Of a DNA stretch of 64,000 bases, positions 48,030-57,960 are shown piece by piece. The notes beneath the pieces were generated by a model. The model was given only the letters and a program-made list of their open reading frames with translations. It was not told where the DNA came from and searched no databases. The stretch's first letter is position 1. Each line of letters starts with the position of its first letter. Source of the DNA: Hsuehochloa calcarea (taxonomy: Eukaryota > Streptophyta > Magnoliopsida > Poales > Poaceae); the NCBI GenBank assembly GCA_036346395.1, contig CM070602.1, forward strand, positions 15,509,098 through 15,573,097, in the 5' to 3' direction. Made by a program: the position numbers and the translations under genes.

Positions 48030-49142
48030 TTGAGTCGTAAAAGCTACTGCAATGCTTTGGAAGTAAAAGAGTTGTGTTCAGAACTTCAGGAGGAATTCCA
48101 GAAGCTACAGCTAGAAGTTGTTCCGGAAGGATTTGTGGCCAATTTAGAAGTGCAATCTACTCTGGAGAAACAGATTCGTGAAGCGCAACCCAAGGATTCT
48201 GAGTTTGCCGACCTCAAGAAGAAGATGGCGAAGGAAAATTTAAAGACTTCACCGTGGATGATCGGGATATCTTGTGGATCAATGGACGATTCGTATACGG
48301 ATATTGATGGTTTAAGACAACCGATTACGAAGGAAGCCCATGACTCAAAGTATTCGATTCACCACGAAGTACTAAGATGTATCAGATGTTAAGAATAAGT
48401 TTTGGTGGCCAAACTTAAAGCGAGATGTCGCGAGTTCGTTGCCTTATGCGACGTGTGTCGAAAAGTAAAGGCGAGCATCGAGACCAGCGAGTTTGCTACA
48501 ACCGTGAAGATACCGTAATGGAATTGGGAAGAGATCGGTATGGATTTCATTACGGTTTACCCAAGACTCAATCAGTTATGATTCAATTTGGGTAATAGTG
48601 GATCGTTTGACTAAGGTTGCCCATTTCTTGCCACCAAAACCACTTACTCGTGAGACCGCTTGGCGGAATTGTATATGGCAAAATTGTCGATGCGCACGGT
48701 GTGCCTAAGAAGATAGTGTCGATCGAGGATCTCAATTCACCTCTCGTTTTTGGCGAGTCTACATGAGGCCCTGGGAACTCATCTGAATTTTAGTACTGCT
48801 TATCATCCACAGACAGATGGACAGACTGAAAGAGTCAACCAGATATTAGAAGATATGTTGAGAGCCTGTGCTTTAGCTAATGCTACCAGTTGGGATAAGA
48901 GTTTACCGTATGCCGAATTCTCGTACAACAACGGTTATCAAGCCAGTTTGCAGATGTCACCATTTGAAGCTTTGTATGGTCGTGCCTGCAGAACTCCATT
49001 AAATTGGTCAGAGACAGTTGAACGTGTAGTGTTCGGGCCAGATATTATTCAGGAAGCCGAAGAACAGGTTGCTATGATCAAAGAGAGGTTAAAGATAGCC
49101 CAGTCCAGGCAAAAGAGTTATGCCGATAATCGCTCGTCGTGA
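48030..49142 (+). pseudogene. Element E integrase, heavily frameshifted
   Basis: 48030-48392 encodes the linker after RNase H (SRKSYCNALEV...). The zinc-binding and first catalytic parts (48390-48740) are split by stops and frameshifts. 48750-49142 is clean and includes Y-H-P-Q-T-D-G-Q-T-E-R with the catalytic Glu, then S-Y-N-N-G-Y and F-E-A-L-Y-G-R. Confidence 0.85.
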
Positions 49143-49560
49143 CCTCGACTTTGAACCGAGGATTTTGTGTATCTTGAGTTACTCGCTCAGAGGTGTTAAG
49201 AGATTCCACGCCAAAGGGAAGCTTGCCCCAAGGTATGTGGGTCCATTCAAGGTTTTGGAACGCCGTGGAGAAGTTGCGTACCAGTTGGAGCTACCGCAGT
49301 TGTTAGCAGGAGTGCATGATGCCTTTCATGTCTCTCAGCTGAAGAAGTGTCTTCGTGTGCGTAAGAGCGGACTCGTTGGAGTCAATTGAATCAAGGAGGA
49401 TCTCACGTACAAAGAACGACTGTCGAGATTTTGGATGTCACAGAGCGCCGCACTAGAAGCAAAATCGTTCGTTTCTGCAAAGTCCAGTGGAGTAACCACT
49501 CAGAAGGAGAAGCAACGTGGGAACGTGAAGATGAGTGAAAGCCGAGTTCCTGGCCTTTTC
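49120..49560 (+). pseudogene. Element E integrase C-terminus and chromodomain-like tail
   Basis: 49190-49389 encodes the L-A-P-R-Y-V-G-P-F and H-D-A-F-H-V-S-Q-L-K-K-C motifs of the Gypsy integrase C-terminus. Beyond a stop at 49387, another frame (about 49430-49545) reads V-Q-W-S-N-H-S-E-G-E-A-T-W-E-R-E, the core of a retroelement chromodomain. Confidence 0.8.
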
Positions 49561-49615
49561 TCTAGCTAGCCTAATCTCGGGTCGAGATTCGTTTAAGGGG
49601 AGCTTTGTAACATCC

Positions 49616-52600
49616 CAAATTTGAGCTTTAAAATCTTTTAAATATTGGTAGCAAGAAAATTCATCATTTGGATTTATTTGAATATTAAATTAAAAAGCTT
49701 AATATGGACTTTAAGGACAAATTGATTTAATGTGCTTAATCCCAACATCAACAATTGTCAAAACTATTTTATTTAGATTCTACATGCTTGGATATATTTT
49801 ATAGAATTTTCTGGAATTTTTCCAAAGTCATTTGCTATTTTCTAATTGCTATTTGCATTTTCTGGATTTATTAAAAAGAAAATCTATTTTAAATTTCTTC
49901 GGAACAGTGCTAGGCCGGAGCCCAACACTATTCCAGCCCGCTCACACCCAGCCGTTGGATCGCAATCGCACCGCGCCTGCGTTCGCCCGCCTTGCCCCGC
50001 TGGATCTCCGCCACGTGTCCCTTTCGGTCGATCCCGCCGCTCGCTCGCCCGCGTCTCGCTCTCGCTGACCGGTGGGCCCGCGACCGAGTCGTCGTCTCCG
50101 GGCTGTCTTCTTCTTCCTCGCGCCAGACGAGTCCGCCATTCTTTGGAGCTTCAAGTCTATCCGACAACGGCGATTCTCTCACGATTTCTTGAGCCGACCC
50201 GCCAAAACGTGTCTCCGGTTATTCCATATCCGTTCCAAACCAAATCAAACCCCGAATCGGTTTCAATCTCCGAAAATCTTGGAATTCAAAAACCCGGCTG
50301 TTTCGGACCCGAATTGGGGGTTTCCAAATCTCGGCGTCTCCGAGCCTATAAGTACCCCCGTAGCACCGCCTGGACCTCCGCAACCCTTAGCCGCCACTCC
50401 CGTCGCCCCGATCGCCCTAGCGCCGCCGCATTCCAAGTTTTAGGGTTTTCGGCCGAGCTTCTTCTCCGGTGGATTGCGCCGCCGTCCTCGTCACCCTTGC
50501 TCCACCGACTGCACCGTTGTGATCAGCAAGTCTCAGGCTACCTCGTGCGCACCTCCTCGTCGCCGGAGCATCGCCGGAGCGTCCGTCCGACAAAACCAGT
50601 GCTCTCTCCGCCGCTTCTTCCTCGCCGTCGGCCATCTCCGTCAACCCCAGGTGCTCAAACCAGTGCCCATGTGTGCGCATTAACCTCCTCTACACGTTGG
50701 TACCACTCACCGTCGGCGAGTCGCCGCCGTTCGCCGTTGCCATTGGTTCCCGAGCCATCGCCGCCGCCGATCGATGTGGCGGCCGCGTCGGCGTCCACCT
50801 CACCCCGTGGCGTGCGTGTCGACCTTGTTGGCGCCAAGCGTCGGTGCCACCAGCGTGGGGTGCGCCACCTCGACCCGACCGGATCGAGAGGCTTCTTTGG
50901 ATTTGGTCCACGTGGCCGTGCCAGCATCGATGTGGGTCCCACATGTCGATGCGGTTTTTAAAATATTTCTTTTACGAAATTCTCGGTGACGCAAGCATTG
51001 CGCAATAATCCGATTTTCCTTTATAAAAATAATTCGGGAAATTCGAGAAAATCCAAATTAGGGTTTAATTGATTTTCAAATCTTCCAAAGCCCATATCTT
51101 TTGCATCCGAAGTTCAATTGAGCCCATTCAAATTTGTAAATTCATATAAAATTAAGATCTATTTAATGGTGAATTTTATTTGATTTTTGGAGGTTGTTTT
51201 GCCTCTGTTATTTATTTGTTTTGTTTCTTTTGTCTCGTTTTGCGAGTAGGCGTCGATACTTCGGGGAATTTTGCAGAAGGAGCACCTCAAGACCAAGACC
51301 AATATCTAGATCTATTCCAAGGCAAGTTATACCTTTGATCATATTGAACCTAGTTTTCAAAATATTTCGTTTCAATATATTGCATTCTATTTCAAGTATT
51401 TATTTAAATGCTTTTGGGTGTAGTTATTAATCCAAATTGTTATACCACCTTGTCTATTGTATGTCATGATCTTTTGTCACCCTAGGTTGGTTCATTATTA
51501 GTTGGTATTATCGTAGCACCAACGTGGGTTGGTTAGATACGATTAGACTGCTTAGCCATGCCACGAGTCATCATTTCATGTGAGAGTTGCAATTATAAAC
51601 TTGACTAAGTGATTATGGAACTGTATGATGAATCTGTGTGTGCTGTGTGCTGTTACTCGTTGATGGCATGTGTTGCACTTAACCAACAGGGTGGGAAAAG
51701 ATTTAGACTGAGGCAAGTGGTGGATTCTGTGTGAATGGTGGAGCTGTGTGCTTATTAAACTTTGTGATTTGGGTTAAAACTGGAAGTCTTGCATTGGTCA
51801 ATTAAGGACTTAACTTTGTGCGCCATTGAACTGGGCCTTACTGTACGACCACATGCCTAGTATGGGCTGGGCCTGACTTAGTAAGTTATGGAGTCTTGAC
51901 ATTGACAACTCATGTTGTATTTAAGCTGTGTGATGGGCTGGAGGTGTGATATGTCACATCGCGGACGATTATTGCATCCTGTCCAATGGTGTGTGTCGTT
52001 CCAAGGGCTGTGTGTACAAATTTGACGGCAGTAAAGCACACCAGGAGTGTCATTGTTTGAGATGAAGTCTCTGAAAGGTTTTGTTATGGTCAGTGATCGC
52101 TACACTGATTGTATCGTGTGGGTAAAGTGTACAGCCTCTGCAGAGTGTTTAAATCAATCTATTCGAATAGCCGCGTCCTCGGATATGGACATGCTCGGGA
52201 ATTTCATACGAGGGGTAGTTTTTCATAAAAACAAATGGGAAGGGTCAGCTGTGTGAGATAACTTGTTCAGCTGTGTGAAAGAACTTGATTAGACTATGTG
52301 TACTTTGTGAAATCAATTGTTAACTTATTATTGTCTATTTGTTTTGAATTATAATTTCAATCTATTATTTGTATTCAATTGCAAATGTTGCATTTCTACA
52401 AAATAACCACAGAAGCCATTCCTTTGGAATAAGCCATCATGTATAAATGCATTCTGTGGTATGACTTGCGAATACGGTGTGTACTCACTCTTGCTAAACA
52501 AATCAACAGAAGTGGAGGAGTCGTCGCCTGCTTTTGAAGAGGAATTCTACGAAGGTTGAGCGTTAGGGTCTTGATCCCAGTTAGTTGCCTGTGGTAAATT

Positions 52601-52853
52601 GATGGGAGCCACCGGAGTTTATTTCGTTTTCGCTGCAGTTTATTTCCTTATTGTCAGCCTTGCATGGCTTAATAAATGTAAAACTCGACCGTAAGGTCCC
52701 AACAGTTATTTGTTATTTAAAGGTACTCGTTTATTCTTATATTCGTTGTATGGATGTGATATTTCATCAATGTTGACATTGTGTGCACTAGCGTGATCCT
52801 GGACTAGTGCAGAATACACAGAGGGTCCAGATTTGCATATTTGGGTCCCGACA
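49616..52853 (+). repeat. 3' LTR of element E
   Basis: It is 3238 bp, nearly identical to the 5' LTR over most of its length. Differences cluster in the GC-rich parts and are often single-base indels. The TATA-like site is at about 50346-50353. Confidence 0.95.
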
Positions 52854-52974
52854 CTACCATAGGATTGGATCGATCTAATCAATCTGGGTCATACAAACAT
52901 AGGATCATAGGACTAGAATCGAGATTCTAATAACTTTGATTGTTATATATTTATAAATCACAATAAAATTATAG

Positions 52975-54150
52975 AGTAAAATTTCACTTTGCCATGTAAT
53001 CTTATCATGGTTTTACTTTGCACTACCCTTAGCAAATATTTTCACTTTGCATCACCTCTTCTTAGAATGTGTTGCACTTTGCACTAGGGTACGGATTTGG
53101 TTGCCTTCTTTGGTACTCACCGATGACGTATGGCGGTGTGGGAGGCGGCGGAGAGGCACACAATGTAGAGATGGGAGGTAGGTGGAGCTAGAAAATTATC
53201 GACGATCAAATCGCCGATCTTATGAATATATAAAAACGGAGGAAAATGGTGCGTATCTCCTGGAATTGAATGTGGTCACTCTTTATTGCTATGAACTAGT
53301 TATTAAAAGGAATGTCCATGGTCAAATAAAGGCTAATCCTAGTTACACTGGAGCGCAATGATTGCTATGGTGTTGTAATCAAATCGACTGCTAATCTTCT
53401 CAATTGCCTTCGATCTGATCTCCTCTCTCCCTCCTTCCATCCGCGATCCTCCTTAAGTAGTTGATGAAGTTGTAGCAGTTATCCCTTGGAGAGATGCTTG
53501 TTGGGAAGTAACACGTCTAGTCGGAGAGAGGTGTCAGTTGACAAGGTATCAACTGCTGTGCGGTTTATATGTCGGTGAGACATTCAACCGTAGTCTAGTG
53601 TCTTAGAATTATGTAACGTCGCGTGGTATGGAATATACAGCACGTGTTCCATTCATCACACGACAAGGATATACCTGGATTCAGGTCCAGATGATACTAG
53701 TTCATTGCTTTACGAATAGTTAACTGGTAGGGGACTAGGTACATGACCTTGTCCGATCAGGGTATTCATTATGTAACCTCTGAAATTCTCGCGAACCAGT
53801 GAGGTCGTTAGCCATAAGGGTTACGACCACGAAGACATATGGTTTCGCTTTATGTATTAAAGTAATACATAGAGGTTTTAATCCTCGTCAAAAATGGATC
53901 AAAAGCGGAGAAAAATAGCTGAAGTATCGCCGGCGGCGCCCATAGCATGGCGGCGATGGCAAAATGACTCTCTCTCTCTCTATTTTTTAGGTTACCGCTA
54001 TCTCGTTGGTAGTGCATGCCTCCCATATTTTCCTCTCACTGACAGTATATTTTCCTACAAAAAGTAGAAAGAGGTGATGCAAAGTGAAAAATATTACAAA
54101 GGGTGATGCAAAGTAGAACCATAGTAGATGATCTACTAACAAATCGACAC
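52975..54150. mobile_element. Mutator-like element, 1.2 kb, with nested solo LTR
   Basis: A perfect 9-bp target duplication aaattatag lies at 52966-52974 and 54151-54159. Inverted arms (about 53005-53065 and 54065-54125) share (t/c)tactttgca(t/c)(c/t)acc and tttcactttgcatcacctct. No transposase is seen. Confidence 0.85.
53197..53890 (-). mobile_element. Solo LTR of a Tat-like family related to A and F
   Basis: A 694-bp unit has ends like A reversed (minus strand TGACGAGGATT ... GATCGTCGATA). It is flanked by a perfect aaaat duplication (53192-53196, 53891-53895) and lies inside the Mutator-like element. The plus-side terminus is tatcgacg, so one end has lost the canonical TG. Confidence 0.82.
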
Positions 54151-54159
54151 AAATTATAG

Positions 54160-54460
54160 AAGTCTGACAAATTTTCTATTTGAACAGCAGGTTCAGGTGT
54201 TAGTTGTTGCAAACTCACATTGGTTGTGGCTCCAAACTACGAGTAGGCCTAAGGCCTAACTGTCTAAGGTCTACTGCCAAAAAATAAACACAGCATTGTC
54301 GTGTGGATCAGATGCAAACAGAACCGCAATGGCGGATGTCCATTCCCCAGCTTAACATTCCGACCTCACAACTCTTGCGAAAGGCAAGTCCATATTGGTG
54401 CTGTGCACTGCGTTGAGTCCGCGTGCTCGCTGGAAAGAAGAAGCAGAAAATATGGAAAAG
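54160..54460. other. Single-copy-looking spacer
   Basis: No transposon ends or coding signal are seen between the Mutator-like element and the tRNA gene. Confidence 0.4.
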
Positions 54461-54465
54461 AAAAA
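54461..54465 (-). terminator. Pol III T-run terminator of tRNA-Ser
   Basis: Minus-strand TTTTT begins about 8 nt after the tRNA 3' end. Confidence 0.7.
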
Positions 54466-54472
54466 GATCACG

Positions 54473-54554
54473 CGTGGTCGGCAGGATTCGAACCTGCGCG
54501 GGCAAAGCCCACATGATTTCTAGTCATGCCCGATAACCACTCCGGCACGACCAC
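54473..54554 (-). tRNA. tRNA-Ser(AGA), nuclear
   Basis: An 82-nt cloverleaf: acceptor stem GTGGTCG/CGACCAC with discriminator G, D arm GCCGGAGTGGTTATCGG, anticodon loop CTAGAAA giving AGA, a long class II variable arm (GGGCTTTGCCC), and T arm with GGTTCGAATCC. The CCA end is not encoded, as in nuclear genes, and there is no intron. A TTTTT stretch just downstream on the minus strand (about 54461-54465) fits a Pol III terminator. All stems pair, so it looks functional. Confidence 0.95.
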
Positions 54555-55362
54555 TCAGATACTCACAGATTTGTAAATAACGTACTTTGGCACATCCGGC
54601 GTCCGACACCATGACGGAGTCATGAATTCATGGCCAAACAGTCACGATTATTGTTTATCAAGTGCATGAATTCATGGCCAAACATGGACCGTGAAGTAAA
54701 AGTCAACTTCTTGGGATGCTCATCTCAAGCACTAGCCAAAAACACTTTATTTTTACTACTTAAAAATAACATAATGATGGTGGTACGTCGTTTGTCTCCC
54801 GCACCCCTCCTCCCAAGGGATGCCCCGACCTCTGCCCCTGCTCGCCCTTCCTTCGCATCGGAAAATCTTTTGCACCGACGTGTGACCCTACCTCGTAGCA
54901 TATGAATCAGCTAACCACCTCCGATTAAGTTGATTTGATCTAAACAAACAAATCCTAACATAAATTCTCTTCTCTATTGCTCCCTTTTTTCATCTTCACC
55001 CTCCAGAGCACAGTATGCTATGGCCTCCTTGCATGTGTTGCTACCTGCGTCCGTCGAGACTTCTCGTCCATCGCTCGCAGCCCCTCCTCGTCTCCCTGTC
55101 CTCCTCAACCACGGTTGGGGGTTTGCAACACCATTGGAGGCAGTGATTGGGCCAAGAAAGCTGCAGCTTCACCATTGCATGGGGTTCATGGAGTTGGACA
55201 GTTATTCGATGAGGATTGAGGAGAATATTGAGGTCGTGTCGGTAAACGGCATTGTCATGTAGGTCACGAGGAGTTGGAGCTCCAGTGAAGGCAGCAATGG
55301 CCACTCCGCAGAGTTAGGATGGATGAGCAGGAGCGTCGACGGCATGGGCCCAACAACACTAC
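54555..55362. other. Spacer between tRNA-Ser and element F
   Basis: A 19-bp direct repeat atgaattcatggccaaaca occurs at about 54622 and 54665. Short plus-strand ORFs at 54630-55262 have no recognisable product. Confidence 0.4.
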
Positions 55363-56092
55363 TAACGAGGATCTATAATCCTCAATTAATTATTTATCTG
55401 TAATTCTAATTATAGATAGTAATATCTTTATACTACTCGCAAGTATACTCCTTAATGTACATAAGAAAGAAGCTTAACCGAGTGGTCGTAAGTCTTACTA
55501 CGACCGTCCCCTGGTCGTAAGCCTTTCTATGACCAGTCTCTAGTCGTAAGCTTTCCTATGAATCATCTCTGGTTGTAAGCCTTCTATACGATCACCTTGT
55601 GGTTGTAGATTTAACCACGACCGCCCTATAATCGATGGAGTCTGCAGATATGTGGGCCCAATCGATTATAGAGTATTATGCACTGTGTTCAAACACATGG
55701 GGTACTGCACGTTTTATACCTCTGTTTCTGACAATAACTGCCTGGCGACGTGGAGACGTTATCTTTCTAACAATAACCTTCATCAACTGGTTCATCATTT
55801 GAAACGTTGAGACGTCTCTTGGATTAAAGAAACCGCCACCCCTTCATGCATTATATCAGGCATGAAGTCGGCAGACAAAGGGGCAACATGGTTTGGAGCA
55901 GAAGACATTAGGTTGTAGTCTTCCTCTTGATTGTAATCAACACATTCAATACATCCACACATGAATAAAGTTGTTATTCTCTTCGGAGAAAGCTTGAACC
56001 TGTATAAAATCCCTGTGTTATTCCCTATGTGGTTTAAATTATAAGAGACCCCCCAAATATTCATTCGTAAGATCGATAGTAAAACATCGACA
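55363..56092 (+). repeat. 5' LTR of element F
   Basis: It is 730 bp, from taacgaggatc (TG decayed to TA) to acatcgaca, aligned in reverse to the LTRs of A. A run of GGTCGTAAG motifs at 55480-55630 matches that in A. Confidence 0.82.
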
Positions 56093-56094
56093 AC

Positions 56095-56109
56095 TGGCGC
56101 CGATCGTGG
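56095..56109 (+). promoter_or_regulatory. Primer-binding site of element F
   Basis: TGGCGCCGATCGTGG is the same site as in element A apart from two bases. Confidence 0.78.
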
Positions 56110-56169
56110 GGAGATTCCGGTGATTCCTTTTCAACTAGTTCTCTTTATTTTCTCAACTCAGATGCTTCC

Positions 56170-57960
56170 ATGGAAGGAGAGTGGAACAAGGAGAATTGGT
56201 TCGACTTGGCCGACTACGCAGAACTCGACATGGATGCATGCTACTAATATGAGCAGAGTATTATTTCGTACGATGGTAATATCGCCTCTAGAGATCTTTC
56301 ACCAGATCTAGGAGACCATATCGCAGATAGAGTGGATGAGGGTCCTTTTCCCCCACAACATTACATCCAAATGAGGAACCATATTTCTCAGAGGGCAAGG
56401 GTCCATTCGACCTCAATCAGCACTGCATCAAGGCAGGCACAGAACATGGTGAGAGTTCCCCCTTCAAATATTCGAGTCCGTCTGAGGCCGCCCGACCTGG
56501 CACGATAAGTTCTGGAAGCCATCGTTCTGGGACTCCATCAGCATCTGGTGGTCGTCACTCTTCAGTTACCCCCGCAAAGGATATGGTCAAGCACGCTTTT
56601 CCTGCGGATTCGACCATACCCTCGCAGGGCCCACCTCCGAATGGAGACGGTTATAACATGGAATTCCCCTTCTTGGAGGGGTTTGCTCCAAGTCATGAGG
56701 TGCTGTCATTCGACTACTCCTCAAACCAGGAGGCCTCAGGCGCAAGCAGAGATCATCTACAGGGGGTCTTCACCCTCCCCTCAGATCCTAATTAGTCTCC
56801 TAGAGGCAGGACTGAGGATGCTCCCCATCAATCACATACTACCAGCTCTCGTGGGGATGGCGAGGATGCCTCTAGCGATGAACAGAACCAGTACCCTCGT
56901 GAGGGGGAAATCTTAGAAATAATCGCTCTTCATTGAGGCGAACTCAAGCAACCTTAGATGTGGAAGATCCTGAGACTATCTGGAGGAGAAGAATTGCCAA
57001 CTCAGAGAACTTTACCCAGGCGCATTCAATACCGGTCAGAGAAAGCTCAAGACCTCCAACATATAAAGTACTAGCTCGAAAACCCAAGAACTCGAACGAG
57101 CACTAGGCTATGACCTTTTTCTGAAGAGATCACACAAAGGCTTCGTAGCGCGATAGCCAGGCTTGAGCAACCTCGCCAACACCATTCTGGAAGTTGTACT
57201 AGGAAGACTCCGTCGAACACCAGTCGTTCGAATGACTTCCTCTTGGAGATCGACATGACCACATGTCACGTCGCTCTCCTAACCATAACACTAGTCGAAG
57301 AAGAGTTCTTCAAACATCTGATGATCAACAAACTCTTAGGGGAGGTGATCGCTCACCACTCTAACCTCGAAATCTACAACAACAGATGGAATACGAGGAG
57401 TATTACCCTCGTAGGACTGAGACTTATCATAGGTCGAGTCCACCTACAACTGGGTATCATCGTGTACGACCACCTAGTGACATCAACCCTTCTTTCTCGC
57501 AAAGGAGGCGTCATGATGTTATTATCAGATGTCAGGCGTTTTCTCCTGATCCCTGAGCAGTTCGTTGGCCACCACAGTTTCAACCAGTGAACATGGAAAA
57601 ATTTGATGGGTCATAAAATCCCATCGAATTTCTCCAAATCTATACGACCGATGTTCGAGTAGCAGGAGGAGGAGAGCACGTCATGGCAAATTACCTTTCT
57701 ACTGTGCTCGAGGGATATGCTTGGTCGTGGTTGTTAAATCAACCACTGGAGTCAATCTATTCGTGGTAGCACCTCTGTGACCTACTACTAACCAATTTCT
57801 AAAGCACTTAAAAACTCCCCGAGAAGGAGGACGACCTGCACAGGATGATACATAATGATCATCACACCCTACGCCAATTCATCAGGCATTTCAGTCAGGT
57901 TCGCAATTCCATACATGAAGTTTCTAATTCTTCTCTTATCAGAGGATTTAAGCATGGTAC
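56170..57960 (+). pseudogene. Element F gag (retrotransposon gag family), decayed
   Basis: A likely start at 56170 (MEGEWNKENWFD) hits a stop within 26 codons. The core gag domain is readable at 57590-57960 (F-D-G-S ... NPIEFLQIYTT, then MANYL, AWSWLLN and RQFIRHFSQVRN) with at least three stops or shifts. It is abruptly cut near 57960, where the foreign block starts. Confidence 0.8.

Larger units (their letters stand above)
40631..52853 (+). mobile_element. Ty3/Gypsy chromovirus element E (Tekay-like), 12.2 kb
   Basis: LTRs of 3.24 kb lie at 40631-43867 and 49616-52853 (TGTAACATCCC ... GGGTCCCGACA). The target duplication ctacc is perfect (40626-40630 and 52854-52858). The primer site TGGTATCGAGCC is at 43872-43883 and TTTAAGGGGAGCTT precedes the 3' LTR. 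The gag-protease-RT-RNase H-integrase order is Gypsy; a chromodomain-like tail and very long LTRs fit the Tekay/Del lineage. Pol carries several frameshifts, so the copy looks defective. Confidence 0.95.
40229..52941. mobile_element. Small TIR element interrupted by Gypsy element E
   Basis: Sequence on both sides of E (40229-40630 and 52859-52941) shows imperfect inverted ends: aaggttgtcataatcgtgat on the left pairs with the reverse of atcgagattctaataacttt on the right. Without E it would be about 0.5 kb and AT-rich. No coding content. Confidence 0.45.

Noticed and set aside
49846..50961. Long plus-strand ORF (371 codons) in the GC-rich start of the E 3' LTR
   Set aside because: The 5' LTR has the same sequence but its frame breaks into shorter ORFs by single-base indels. 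Composition is Pro/Ser/Arg-rich and no domain is visible. It is leader sequence.
55020..55262. Plus-strand ORF of 80 codons before element F
   Set aside because: Two frames overlap with similar length and no product is recognised. Too short to support as a gene.
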